A DNA stretch of 64,000 nt from Parapristionchus giblindavisi (taxonomy: Eukaryota > Nematoda > Chromadorea > Rhabditida > Diplogasteridae): the NCBI GenBank assembly GCA_943737045.1, contig CALSFV010000015.1:62001-126000 (forward strand), read 5' to 3'. This document shows positions 1 to 12,444 of this stretch, piece after piece. Below the pieces are notes generated by a model. It saw nothing but the letters and a program-made list of their open reading frames with translations, did not search any database and was not told the DNA's origin. The position numbers and the translations under genes were made by a program. The stretch's first letter is position 1. Every line of letters begins with the position of its first letter.

Positions 1-489
1 TCGCAATGCTCTCTCGCTTCAGTGGGTGCCAACTAATACAGATGTCTTGTTTTCGCTGTTAAGACATATAGAATAGCTGTTTTCTTTCATCGTGACGTCA
101 CTTTGTGATAATATGCTTCTGATCTACCCATACGGATCGATATTCTCTATCTAAATGTATTCGTTCCAACTGTAACACACTTCATTGTTCCACCTCGCAA
201 TTCGCTAACAATGCATTTACTTTCGACCATTTATAGCTGTTATACTTGACATCAATGTACCTTGTTCAGGCAAAGCCTCGAAGTTCGCTTAAAGACCTCT
301 ATCGAAGGTCTCATACCTTCCGACTTAATTTTCCCCATTTGCGTACTATTATAGATGAGGTGAAACCAAAAGCTTCTTAGAAGCCACCAAACATCACAGG
401 TTTCATCAATATTTTTATTTTTTATATGATATTCTCTTAAGATCATTCCGTATATAAGCTTGTAAGCTATCGATTATTTCAGATTCATC
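1..489. other. 5' flank of the EDEM-like gene
   Basis: No coding sequence is supported here. The first ~30 bases resemble the middle of the hairpin repeat family found at 2472, 28767, 33771 and elsewhere (a CAATGCTCTCTCGCTT-like core), so a truncated copy may sit at the edge. No clear core promoter was recognised. Confidence 0.35.
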
Positions 490-3081
490 ATGGATTTTTT
501 GATACGGGTTTGCATCGGTCTTATTTTGGCCAGAGCAAGTTTTTCCGAACCGATCGATAAAGCGGCTCTCAAGTACGTTTTTCAATTTGGTCTTAATTGG
601 CTATATTCTTTGGTCGTTAGGGTGCACTTACCCTGTGAAAGTGTGATGTACTATTCAAGAACACTGTGATGGTTACTCTACTATGTACTAATGAGTTGTG
701 CTACCTGCTAGACTCTCCCACCATATAGTATAAGTTTAGTCAAATGTCTTCTCCGACCTGTTATGCTACCCAACGGAAGAGGCTTGAACGAACTAATGAA
801 CGAGAAGTTAAAAGTCGGGGGAGGACACAGCATAGTGTAGAGTGGCTTAGAACTGGTTCGATGTTACTGCCGTAACATGAATTGCAATCGATTCATGTAT
901 GATATAAACTATAACGTTAATTTAGTACTTTATTTATTTTTACTTGTTTAAACTTTTGAGCTTGCCTCCTTTTGATCATTTAAATTATTAGGCTATCACC
1001 GTTCTCTTTATAGTAAGAAAAAAACGAAAAAGGGGGTACGTATTGATTAATAAATCAATAGAAACGTTTGTTTCGCAGTTGTTTGAATGTTTCGTATGCA
1101 ACATATTCTCACTCGACCTACTTATGAATGCTAAGCCCTCCTCTCACCTCCTTTCTCCTCTTTCATTTACTAACACTTCCTGCAAAAGTATGATAGTGTT
1201 GGATCAGCTGAGGATTCTCCTAAATAAGAGACTAAAGAGCATCGAAATGAGTCATAAAGGGATGTGATTGCAATGATTGCCATGGAAATGGCCCATTTAT
1301 AGTATCACAAGGGTATGAAAGGATTGAGAATAAAGAACAAAAACATAAAACTGCCTGGTCCTAATATTAAATCGAGATTAATAAAGTTGAATCGAATTGC
1401 TGATGCTGAAATTAGAAATCCTGGCAAATCCTGGTTCCTGGTGTTTTCTTGTGCCATATATTCGTCAAGTTGCGTAATATGACAACACAAAAGTTTTGAT
1501 GATCTTGCCAAATCCGATCTAAAATTAGAGTTTTAATGATACCACTTATTGATTGATTGTAGATAAGCAATTATTGATTGATTGTAGATCACAAGTGTAC
1601 GAGATGTTCATGCACGGTTACAATTCGTACATGAAACATGCATGGCCCGCGGATGAATTGATGCCTCTCTCGTGTAAAGGACGAGTGAGAGGAGTCACTC
1701 CCAGCAGAGGAGATGTCGATGATAGTTTGGGAAAGTAAGAGTTTTATCCAGCTCGTGAAACATGGAATCAGCAAGTGCTTTCCTCAAATAATATCATCAA
1801 CTTTGTTTTTGGTATATCTTGAACAAGCATAATAACTCATAATGACGTCATAAATAAATAAAGAATAAACAAAAATACAATATTTGCAGTTTCTCGCTGA
1901 CTCTTGTCGATACATTGGACACATTGATAGTAGTCGGTGCTTATGATGAGTTTGAAGATGCAGTGAAGAAAGTTGTCGACCATGTAAGTATATTCATTTT
2001 ATAAGCCTATAAGGTTGATAAGAAAGTCTTGCACTGAATTTTTTTTTAAATATTTTTTTAAATCATTGAACCACTGTAGCTCATGCCCCCCCCCCTTTGA
2101 TTTTTGTCTTTGATTGTAAATGTAAGAGTACATGGAAACCGAACAAAAATAGTAAAACTATTTGGTTGTACAAATTGTTGCACTTGCAACATCCATGTTT
2201 CGAAACAACGCTCTAACGTCAGGTGAGGTATTCAGTGTTAGTGTTGCGTACTCTTCGAACCCCTGTAAGAGCAATAATATGATATTTGATATGATAAATG
2301 AATTTGAATTTGTTATGATTCTATTTCGTTGTTTCAAAATTTTGTTAAACTTCCTTTGCTGAATTTAAGGTTCGATTGGATTCTGATCTCGTTGTATCCG
2401 TGTTTGAGACGAATATTCGAGTGTTAGGAGGTCTCATATCAGGTTTGCCATTTATCTCTAATATGAAACCTCAAAGGCACACCCCGAGCTAATTGGACTA
2501 CTCTACGCTCTGACATTGCTCTATCGCTTTCTCTGTCTACGAGAGTGCCAGAGCGGAGATTAAATTAGCTTGTGGTGGGCCTTTAATTTGAAACTTTAAT
2601 CTGGCGATATGTCATATGATTTGCTCACAATTTTTTTCACAAATAAGAGTACTTATTGAGTATTTATTGAGTTATTGAGCCAATAAACGTTTTTTCAATG
2701 GATGCAAATAGATTTTAAATAATAATAATAAGGTACGGTATTCAGGTCATTTAATGGCTGAACTCCTTCGTGGTCAACAACCTCAACGACTCCAATGGTA
2801 CACCGACGGACAACTACTCAAGATGGCTGTTGATCTGGCTGATCGATTACTGCCTGCGTTCAATACGTCCAGTGGACTACCGTACTCTAGGGTCAGTGGG
2901 TGTCACGATGAGATCGTTAACTGAGTTTTTTAATGAACGAATGAGCACGTGTATTCTAGTTTCATGGTGTTTATGCATATCGCTAATTGAAAGTCTAGCA
3001 ATTTCTTTAACATTCCGATACACTTAAAATTAACCTGTCACGTGTTATCTTTTATTTTAATTTTAACTTGGTAATAATAAT

Positions 3082-3124
<43 letters not shown>

Positions 3125-6100
3125 CATTCAGATAAATCTGCGTCACGGTATGGTAGATCATCTGAAGAGACAGAAGGACACGTGTACCGCGTGTGGTGGT
3201 ACGATGTTACTGGAGATGGCCGCCCTATCACGACTCACGGGCAATACCGTATACGAAACCAAGGTATGCACACGATGATTGTCTATCGTCAACTGATTTT
3301 ATTCTTCTCCTTGTTCAGGCCCGTAAAGCGATGGATTTCCTGTGGTCGCAACGTCATCGATCGTCCGATCTGATGGGTACGGTTCTGGATGTGCACAATG
3401 GTGCATGGGTGAGAAGAGGTGAGCGCGTGTACGGTGCACTTTTCTTTTATTTGCGTCTCTTTATTTTCCGTGTTTGCGTTGAGGTTACGTTGAGATATTT
3501 GTGTAAATAATGAAAAGGAATGTTTTGTCCTGATGTCCTGAAATACTTGTGTTATGACCAAGTGAGATTTACGTTTCATATTCAATTTATAGACGTATTT
3601 ATTCATTTATCGTTGATGGATCTGAGCCGCATGAGTATACCCTGATTATATCCATCTGTCCTCTTCTCTTTGCGAGTAATATGCTTATGAATATATATTT
3701 GGTGGAATAAATAAATAAATGTAATAATAAATAAATATACCCGTGCAGATTCGGGCATCGGCGCTGGTATTGATTCGTACTATGAATACTGTCTGAAGGC
3801 GTACATTCTCCTCGGAGACAAGGCGTATCTGGATCGATTCAATCGGGTATGTTTATAATAATAATAATTTTATTCATCATAAAATAAGCAATACATGAAT
3901 GAATGTGGAAGTGAGAGATCAGATATGCATTCACTTTTAGCGAACAAATTTGTGAGATAAGAGGTGGAAAATTGTGAAATAGTGAATATTAAAGAATGAG
4001 TCTAGTCGAAATAGTCGTGGGTTCTTAAGGCGGTGATGTTGGAGAAATTATTTGTTTATGTAGACGATGTAGTAGAGTAACAAATTGATCTATATAAATA
4101 GCAAAACCTTATGACTACTTCTTTGGGCTCATGATTTGTCTGATTCGGACAATCTCGAAGTTTCGTTTGCATTGGGCTACAAATTATTATTAGTTAATAG
4201 TGCTGGTTATGATTCTGATCTTCATCAATTAGTAATTAATTAAATTAATTTAATTTGTGTTAATTCAGCATTATGAAGCGGTGATGAGATATGTGAACAA
4301 GGGACCTTTGTTCTTTGATGTCCAAATGCATCGACCAAATGTGGCCACTAGAAGTTTCATGGACTCACTCCTGGCATTCTGGCCTGGATTACAGGTATAT
4401 TACATTGGATTAATATTATTCGTATTAGTATTAGGCATCGTATTTTAGTCTTAAAACGATAGCGTAAGTTGCTCGCTTCTGACAAACTACCCAACGATTT
4501 CCAGTTTCAACTTTCTAGTATTGCAAGAGAGTTGGCGCGCGATATGATTTTCTTCATAAGCGAAAACATAGATGGGCACGTGAAAACGAATTCTTTTTGC
4601 GCGCAGCCTTGCCTTTCCTTGCGGGGACATGCGAATAGCCTTCCCTTACAATTCTCCGGTTTGCGCACAGCCTTTCCCCCAGCGTGCCAACCTATGATCG
4701 AAAATTTAAATACTCTATCATATCATTTACAGGTGTTGAAGGGTGATCTATCAGAAGCCGTTCAGATGCACGAAATGCTCTTCCAAGTCGTCCAGGTATA
4801 TTGTTTTCTTTGTAAATTTTATTTACTAAAATATCATTTATATAACATATCCTATGATTGATTATTGAATTTTTATCGAGCTGTGCTTGTATCAATAACA
4901 ACAGTAAATCCATTCGTGATAATTATTGATTGATTGCAGAAACACAAGTTCTTACCGGAAGCCTTCACTCACGATCTACAAGTGCATTGGGCCGAACATC
5001 CGCTCAGGTTTGAGAGATCAAAGATCATTTTAGTACTCACTTATAAACTTAACAGCCAAACTATGTATTCTAAAAGTGTGTCTAAGAAAATATTTTGTCG
5101 TGCTTTAGTCAAATGCGCTGAAATATTAATATTATTTCTGTTAATATTACAGGCCAGAATTCATCGAGAGCACATATTTCCTGTACAGAGCGACGCGCGA
5201 TCCTCACTATCTCGAAGTGGCTAAGACGGTTCGATTTATTGATTTATCGATTTATATTACTGATTAAACATAATTTATATAACCGTGACAAAAAAAGAAA
5301 ATATTGAACGTAAACTTGGTGATTCTGTGTCTCACGGTATGCTCATACTGGCATCACTGATGTTGATTGTGATTTGATATTTTGCCGGAATGTCCTTATT
5401 GTAACAAACAAACATTGGACCGCGTCTATCTTTCGTATGCTCACCAAACCTATACTCTTATATATTTATTCATAGTCTTAATTAAATTAATAATATTGAT
5501 AAATGTACAAAAATAAGTATAAACCAATTATTCTCTATTCTCTCCCTAACAGGTAATGGATTCGCTCAATGAGCATGTTCGTGTACGCTGTGGATGGGCT
5601 GGAGTGAAGGATATTCGTGTCATGACACATGAAGATAGGTACGGCAGTTTGGGGATACTACGGTATATGAGAGATAGCATATGACTGCATCGAGAAGGGG
5701 CTTGGCACAGCTGTAAATTAATATATGACGAAAATAGGCCAACTTACTATGTACACATATTTTCATAAAACGTTCATTTTAGCTGTGCCAAGCATAACCT
5801 GATCCATTCAGAGATTATCTCTCATATTTAATTACTGTATCTACGGAATCATTTGATCGTTGATCTCTTCAGAATGGATTCGTTCGTGCTGTCAGAGACG
5901 TTTAAGTACCTGTATCTGATCTTTGCGGAGTCGGATGACCTCATCTTCGACCCGGATAACTTTGTCCTCACGACCGAAGCACACTTCTTGCCACTCAATC
6001 TGGGCGATAGCAAGTTTAATCCGGTTAGTATAGTTTATGATTGTGTGAAACCTGAATATGCCGGGTTTAACGAGTTGGCAAGTTTGATATTTTGCAGCTT

Positions 6101-9100
6101 CCGCGTCGTCTGGTTCTCGATCCGGATGAGCGATTGTCAGACGCGGCGATACGCAGTGTCCGCCCCGTATTTGCCATGAAAGGAGATGCGAAGTGAGTGA
6201 TTTGAGAGGATCATAGGCCATGCGAGAGATTTGACAATGAGATCGGAGAGGGAAGTGTGTTGTAATTCGTTGAAATCCCAAATTCTCACCATACATGGGT
6301 GAGGTACCTGGAGCTCGATTCTACAGAGGGCATTCGAACGAAAAATGATTAATTTTACAGGGGGCCTTGACTTTTTCTTCAAAAATTTCACCTAAACGTC
6401 ATTTTTTTTTGCAGGGGGCATTCCACAAATTTTCGAAAAATCTTAATTTTACAGGGGGCACCCCCATGTTGGCGCCCATGTATGATTCTCCTGTTACTTG
6501 TCGCGATCAGTTATAACTGTTAAAAGAGTTTTTTTCTTTATCAGGACCAAGGAACGCATTGGCGAGGAGGCTCGCATTGTCCGAGAGCGTACACAGGGAG
6601 TACTGGAGGAGTTGAGTACGCTACAGAGATCGAGCGTATCATCCAAATCTCCCCAGGCTGTGTGCTCTCAGAAGTGAGTGTACTACTACATTATATTCAT
6701 TTTACATTTAATGCGCATGCAAACTTATTTTATAAGTACAAGTTTAATTGTTTAAATTATAACTGATTCATTCCGAAAATTTGAGCGATTCATTTCGTAG
6801 CCTTGTGTAGTACACAATGTGGACTGCGGATACTGTACCCCATCGATTCGATTACTGTAGTGATATCGATTGATTTTCAGTGCGGAGCGGCTTCGAGCTA
6901 TCGATTTCTCTCCGTCGAATGAGGCTCATGTTCGGCAATTGGAAGAGATGGGCATCACTCTGTCGTATGGGGATGATAATCGATTGCTGCTCACTCATCA
7001 GGGAACTAATGTGAGTGATTTATTGATTGATTGATTGATTGATTTTTCTTACATCTACAGTAATCTTCTGTGTTTATTGATTGGATTGTTGCTGACTGTG
7101 CCTCTGCTTTGGTGGTGTCTTGAGTAGTGAGAGAGATTGAGCGAGATTGAAAGCATGTCGATCTACCGTATCTATCTATCTTCTACCGTATCCCTCCTCC
7201 ATTCTGTACCCCATGAGTGTATCCATGTACAGACTAGAGTGTAGTTTGTTGTGCATCAAGTCAATACTAGTCATCTACGTTGTCCTCATAAATCTCTCTT
7301 GCCACCACCAAGGCTTGCCACAAACCACACCACACTACGCTGATGCCTTCTCGGGCTTTTGACTAATTTTAAATCGATTATTTTCTTATTTTTCTCACCT
7401 GAAAATGAGTCGGTTGGCTGTGTGGTGGGTGTGGCTTGGTCGTGGAGGCGGAGTCTGATTAGAGATGATGACTAGTGTTGACTTGTGATTGCAGACGGGC
7501 GATCAGCCGCTCTCGTGTGTCCTCGACGCCGACACCCTTCAGCCGGTACTGGGTGGAGCCTACCTTGGCCCCGCCCCATTGTCGTCACTCTGGGGTGCTG
7601 CGTGGCAGCGGACTGGAGTGGTGTCGCAGGCAGCACTCAATCAGATGACGTCCCTGATTCTTCTGATCATCTTTGCCTGGGTCGTGCTCATGTTGTCGAC
7701 GGGCGTAGTTCTTGTCGTCATGGCACTCGGATACCGTATCGCTGATCGCGTCGCCGATGGCGCCAATTCAAATTTGAAATTGAAAGAGGAGAAACCTACT
7801 GTGGATAGCAAGATTCCCACGGTGACCACGAAGGATGTTCGGAAACGAAATAGACGAGAAGATTAGCATGTCTCTAGTTTGATGTGTATGCGACGTTGTG
7901 TATGACGGGTTACGGTAGTCGACTTTTACCCTTCCATTTCTCATTCAATACTTGTCCCCCCCCCCCCCCCTGTGTACTCCGGTGTATCTATCTCGGTTTA
8001 ATGTGCACGGTATTCGTCCTCACTTTGTCCTCTCCGGTGTATCGATTGCAACGGCCTATCCAGGCATACTGTAGTTATCGATATATTGATTGATTCTAGG
8101 AGACCACTTTGTCTTGTCACGTTTGCCCCACATAACTTTCTGCAGATTATTGATCGGGTTTTGCTCCCTTATATATATGTATGTATCTAGATATCGTTTG
8201 ACTCATATATCTATGTTGTCTATCTCATCGTTCACCATTCTCACTTAGGACTGTAACGTGTGGTTGTATCGATTTTTTCCGGTCTCTACTTAATCTTCCC
8301 TCAATCATTATTCTATATCTTTCCAACTTTAAAAAAATGTCTAATCAGACAAATAATACTACATATAATGTCATTACATTAATTGTAAGATTAGCTTGCA
8401 CATTTTCTTAGTTTGCTAAAAAACTAAACAATTATTCTATTTTTCGAATACTTATCGCACTTTCTCAGTGATGAAAGATGACTTTTGTGATTTTACAAAT
8501 TCAGTTTACTCTAGACTAGAGCATAATGATGATGATTTTGTGTTCCCGAAACGGGTTGCATGTTTACTGATTGATTCCCTTTATTCCCCTTACCGTATCC
8601 CTTGAATTAGAGCATACTGTAGACAGTCACTGTATTATATAGATGGTATAGGTCCTTTAAGGGCAATATAGCTATTCGATGAATATAATGTTGTATCTTT
8701 GTATCTATGTCGGTCCCCAAATTGTCTAATCCTATATACATACATTCACATATGTAGATATCTTACTGATAAATAGAAGCCCTTCTAACAACTCTGGTCT
8801 TTGATGTTTAGTAATATTGTTCACTTGAAATCGTTCTTGTGTTGTATATTATCGCTATGCGCGCCTTCCAATAAATACGGTTCTCCTTGACTTACGCTGT
8901 TTAGCATTTTCATTTCTGAAACTGTGAAAGTTGTCGGGGACTTGATCAAGTATTTACGAACTTCTTCTAGGAGAAACTAATCAATAATTGGATTATCGAT
9001 TGATTACAGGCGGTGACGGCTGAACACGCGAAATGGGGAATCATCTTCATGGAGGAGATTGTTGCACTGGCGAAGCAGAGAGAAAGTATTATATCCATTG

Positions 9101-9404
9101 AATAGAATTGATTTAGTGAAATATTTGAAAATATTATCGTTCTCGCGGAACATGAATCTGCCGGGTTCAGTTGATTGGCCATATCGATAAAAAATCAATA
9201 ATATTTTTTGAAATTTATCAATTAATCAATCAATATTCATCAGATGCTGCCTTCGATCAACCCAACGGCGGAAGTATAACGGCTGATCAAGTTGTCGTAC
9301 AATTGATTAGCAAGCCTCATCTCGGATTGCCCCTTCTACCCGGTTCTCTCGCGCTGTATGGATCCAAACTGCTTCAGAGGGTCAGTGTATTATTATTATT
9401 ATTG

Positions 9405-9439
<35 letters not shown>

Positions 9440-12400
9440 TTAATGTTTACTTGTTGATAGTTTGAATTTAAATCGATTTATGTGATAGATTATATTACAT
9501 TACATTTATATTTTAATAAGTTTATCACCCGGTTAGGGTGTTACGTTCTCTGGGTTGCTATTAGGATGTTATAGATGTAATAAAGTTTACCTGATTGTTG
9601 AATGCGGTCGATAGCTTCCCGCATGAAACAAGTTTCATCGTCCCAATAACAGTCGATATCTATGTGAAAGGACCAATACTCCTCTGACCGACGATGTGTT
9701 TATTAACGTTGTATTTCTAGATCACAGCATACGTCGCACTCGCCGAGCCTTTCCGTGCGTGCACTCCACTGCTCAATAAGGATATGGTGAGTGCACTTTG
9801 ATCTTTGATCTTTGAACTTTCATAAACATTGAAAGTAGCCATTATAATATTCAGACTGTAGCTGACTGTCTGACATTGAAAGATGATTTAGTAACATATA
9901 GCATAGCTGCTTTAATATTTATTTATTTCATTTAAATTAAATCAAATTCATCAGGTTCGCCATCGTATCGTGATTGTGGAACGATCGGATTGCATGTTCA
10001 TTGAGAAGACTCGAATGGTACAGGAGGCAGGCGGAGTCGGCGTCATTGTTGTTGGTTAGTTGATCTTTGATCTCTGAGCTCCTTTATAACTCATTCGTAT
10101 TGCATTTAGGCTAGAATTGTACATGTTAAATTATGTTCGCTAGTTTTCTATATCGATTGTTTTCCCTGAATTCGGGGCCTTTGCATGCTACGGTTACTGT
10201 ATGATCTTTGCATTCAGACCACAATCCCGGCACATCGTATGAGAAATCGTTGCCGTTTTCAATGTCAGGAGATGCGAAGGGAGATGATGATATCTACATT
10301 CCAACTCTATTCTTGTTCAGAAAGGAAGGAGAATTGCTACTCAAGGTACCGTAGTCTGAGAGTGGGCGGGGTCTGCGATGAGTTAGAGTGGGGGTGGGGG
10401 GGGGTAGCGCTGCAACCATTCCATACCTTGGGTTGTGCGTGAAGAAATATTCGTTATCGATCGATTAAATCTTTGCAGCAGCTCACTAGCGGAAACTCGA
10501 AGAAACTTCTTATGTCAATAGGAAGATCAATTGTAGATCCTGGTACGATTATTGATTTTTTTATTATTGATTATTATTTTTTATTATTGATTTTTTTATT
10601 ATTGATTATTATTTTTTATTATTGATTTTTGATTATTGATTATTATGGTTCATTATGTTTTTTTTTTTTTAATTTTAAATATTATATTACTTTCCTTTAA
10701 GATACTCTGTTCACGAGTTGGTTGATGTCATTGAAACCCGATAAGAAGGAATCAGAATGGACGAGGACTATTGAGCAGGTAGACCATTTTTCATTTTCAT
10801 CATATTTGTTCGGTGTCATATGTTCTTCTAACGAATATCATTGATACTTGATCTCACTATCTTTAACTTTGTACTTGAAATGGCGATGAATTTACTTGTT
10901 TACATTTACATTTGAACAAGTTTATCAGACGATTCGGGGGTGTTAGGTCAGCTATGTCGTCATTAGGTTCTCCAAAGTGTCTGGTCGTGTATTGTTAGTT
11001 GCATGAATTGATTAGTTGCTATGTAAAATGTAATATGTGACCATAACGATTCTCATTTGTAGTGTTCGATCGAAGAGGGACTGGTGGTCCGAATTGTGAG
11101 GGATGAACAAACCGATGGTGAGTATTTATTTATTTATCTCTTTATTCCATCAAATAAATAAGTAGCATTGATTGAATAGCTACAAATTTTCAAAATGCCG
11201 CCAGGTTTTCATTTAAAACATCCTAAAATGCGGCCAGGCGTCGTAGTTTGTAAAGGACTTTGCGACCTAGGATGAGTATAAGAGCACTAACTATTTCATT
11301 GACGATATCATTATGCAATTGAACTATTATTATACTGTGAAACTGAAATGTGACCGGAATAAAAATTCTATTTCAGCGATCAAATTCGTCGAGTTTGCAT
11401 TCCGATTTGGTCCAGTAACACAGGACAGTGAGCCGATTGAGCATCAAGGAGTATGCACAGTTGATCTTTGATCTTTTGATTCTTTACCGATTATATTTCC
11501 ACTTTGCAGATTGTTGAACGACACGTGAATCACATCGGATCTGTCGCCGAGTTTGAGCATGACCGCTTGAGGTAATCATCTCTTGTTGTATGACTTTTGG
11601 GATTGAGGTGAAACTGGAATCTGCCTGGCTACCATTGGTCGAATAGATACTTTATGCAGTTTCAAAATACAGCCAGGTTGCCAATAAAAACCCCAAAATG
11701 CGCCCAGGCTTCGTAGTTTGTAACGTACTTTTGGACCTGTACTGGCTACAATGTCCTCATTGTTCCAGGAAAGAACCACGTCAGATTAGAGTTCCACATT
11801 TATCATTAAAGAAAAGAACTTATGGCGGAAACAATGGATCTCTGTCCTTCTATTTAACACTTGATTTACTAATATCTAATTATATGAGCACATTTTCATG
11901 TCTCTTATGATCTGTTTCTATTTTAGTATATGCATAGAAATAATGAACAAAACGATTTACTAATATCTAATTATATGAGTGCATTAGCATGTTTATTATG
12001 ATTTATTTCTGTTTTAATACATGCATACAATACTGAACGAAACGCGTTGCAGTTATGCCTTTATGAATCTGGTGCGGTCAGCTGGATATCATTCACTGGG
12101 ATTGGCTGTCAAACCGGAGGAGGTTACGTCAGATCTCAAGATGGCCCTGAAAAACGCCGTAATAGCTGAAGAGATGCCTGGTTAGTTGCTTTATTGATCT
12201 TTGATCTTTTACTCGTGGTGCTTTCCGTGGTTACAAACATTGATCTGTGGGGGTTGTTTCCGATCCAAGTTGAAAATACATCTATAATCAGAGTAAAATT
12301 TCCGATGACAATTATTATTTTATTTACTTAATTAATTTTTTTTAATTTCCAGATACTTCATCCGGCCTGATCGGTGACATCACACGAGTGCGTTGCTCAA

Positions 12401-12444
12401 TCATTGGCGATACCGTACCCTGTGAAGTCGTTCCAGGAGCCTAA
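490..12444 (+). CDS. edem: EDEM3-like ER mannosidase (GH47) with PA domain
   Basis: Glycoside hydrolase family 47 protein of the EDEM group, which trims mannose from misfolded ER glycoproteins and commits them to ERAD. The model has 30 exons: 490-572, 1588-1734, 1890-1983, 2370-2442, 2746-2891, 3132-3263, 3319-3418, 3749-3846, 4269-4394, 4733-4795, 4940-5007, 5153-5228, 5553-5638, 5873-6023, 6098-6192, 6545-6673, 6881-7010, 7495-7545, 9010-9085, 9244-9380, 9721-9786, 9955-10054, 10218-10345, 10479-10542, 10702-10778, 11063-11117, 11377-11450, 11510-11571, 12053-12180, 12353-12444. They total 2907 nt (968 aa), near vertebrate EDEM3 length. Residues 1-19 look like a signal peptide. The GH47 domain spans about 30-500: [16 protein letters not shown] near 45-60, RPEFIEST at 377-384 with the likely catalytic Glu379, and TTEAH at 464-468 (calcium site in GH47). 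A protease-associated domain lies at about 655-790, which separates EDEM3 from EDEM1/2. The end is VVPGA with no KDEL signal. The 51-nt exon 18 uses a weak GTACTG donor and is the least certain junction. Confidence 0.92.
2472..2586. repeat. Hairpin MITE-like repeat, family A, copy in EDEM intron 4
   Basis: About 115 bp that folds on itself. The left end CACACCCCGAGCTAATT pairs with a right end AAATTAGCTTGTGGTGGG, and inner arms are ACGCTCTGACA / TGCCAGAGCG. Related copies occur at 25908, 28767, 32769, 33771, 36478 and partly at 63588. It is flanked by AAA/TTTAA-rich sequence. Confidence 0.75.
3068..3123. repeat. (TAA)n microsatellite
   Basis: About 15 TAA units just before the acceptor of EDEM exon 6. 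Similar short TAA/TTA runs occur at 9390-9440 and 19925-19985, also inside introns. Confidence 0.9.
6290..6480. repeat. Short repeat with GGGGGC-containing subunits in EDEM intron 15
   Basis: Three imperfect subunits each contain TTTTACAGGGGGC or TTTTGCAGGGGGC followed by an A/T-rich stretch. The outer ends ACCATACATGGG and GCGCCCATGTATG are roughly inverted. It looks like a small mobile-element remnant; no protein is encoded. Confidence 0.4.
7495..7866 (+). CDS. Alternative terminal exon giving a membrane-anchored EDEM
   Basis: If the donor after 7545 is not used, exon 18 stays open to a TAG at 7864-7866. Joined in frame to exons 1-17 it gives a 722-aa protein that keeps the whole GH47 domain and loses the PA domain. 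The added part has a strongly hydrophobic segment at about residues 652-677 (core [16 protein letters not shown]), then a lysine/arginine-rich tail ending KRNRRED. The open frame, GC-rich codon use and a downstream AATAAA support real coding use. What cannot be told is whether this is an isoform or an annotation trap of a retained intron; transcript data would settle it. Confidence 0.65.
   Translation, partial: TGDQPLSCVLDADTLQPVLGGAYLGPAPLSSLWGAAWQRTGVVSQAALNQMTSLILLIIFAWVVLMLSTGVVLVVMALGYRIADRVADGANSNLKLKEEKPTVDSKIPTVTTKDVRKRNRRED
7867..8890 (+). other. Likely 3'UTR of the short EDEM isoform, with poly(A) signal
   Basis: About 1.1 kb without coding potential, lying inside the intron of the long isoform. 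It holds an AATAAA hexamer at 8870-8875, consistent with polyadenylation near 8890. There is a C homopolymer near 7958-7970 and a TATATATGTATGTA run near 8170. Confidence 0.45.
11176..11275 (+). repeat. Dispersed repeat family B, copy 1 (EDEM intron)
   Basis: Contains AATAGCTAC, AAAATGCCGCCAGG and AAAATGCGGCCAGGCGTCG followed by TAGTTTGTAAAGGACTTT. Relatives lie at 11640-11742, 15269-15348, 24000-24080 and, inverted, 32900-33070. Confidence 0.6.
11640..11742 (+). repeat. Dispersed repeat family B, copy 2 (EDEM intron)
   Basis: Same order of blocks as copy 1: CGAATAGATAC, AAAATACAGCCAGG, AAAATGCGCCCAGGCTTCG, then TAGTTTGTAACGTACTTTTG. Two copies in adjacent introns of one gene show recent family activity. 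Confidence 0.6.

Noticed and set aside
252..446. Minus-strand frame upstream of the EDEM-like gene
   Set aside because: Short, no splice context, no recognisable domain.
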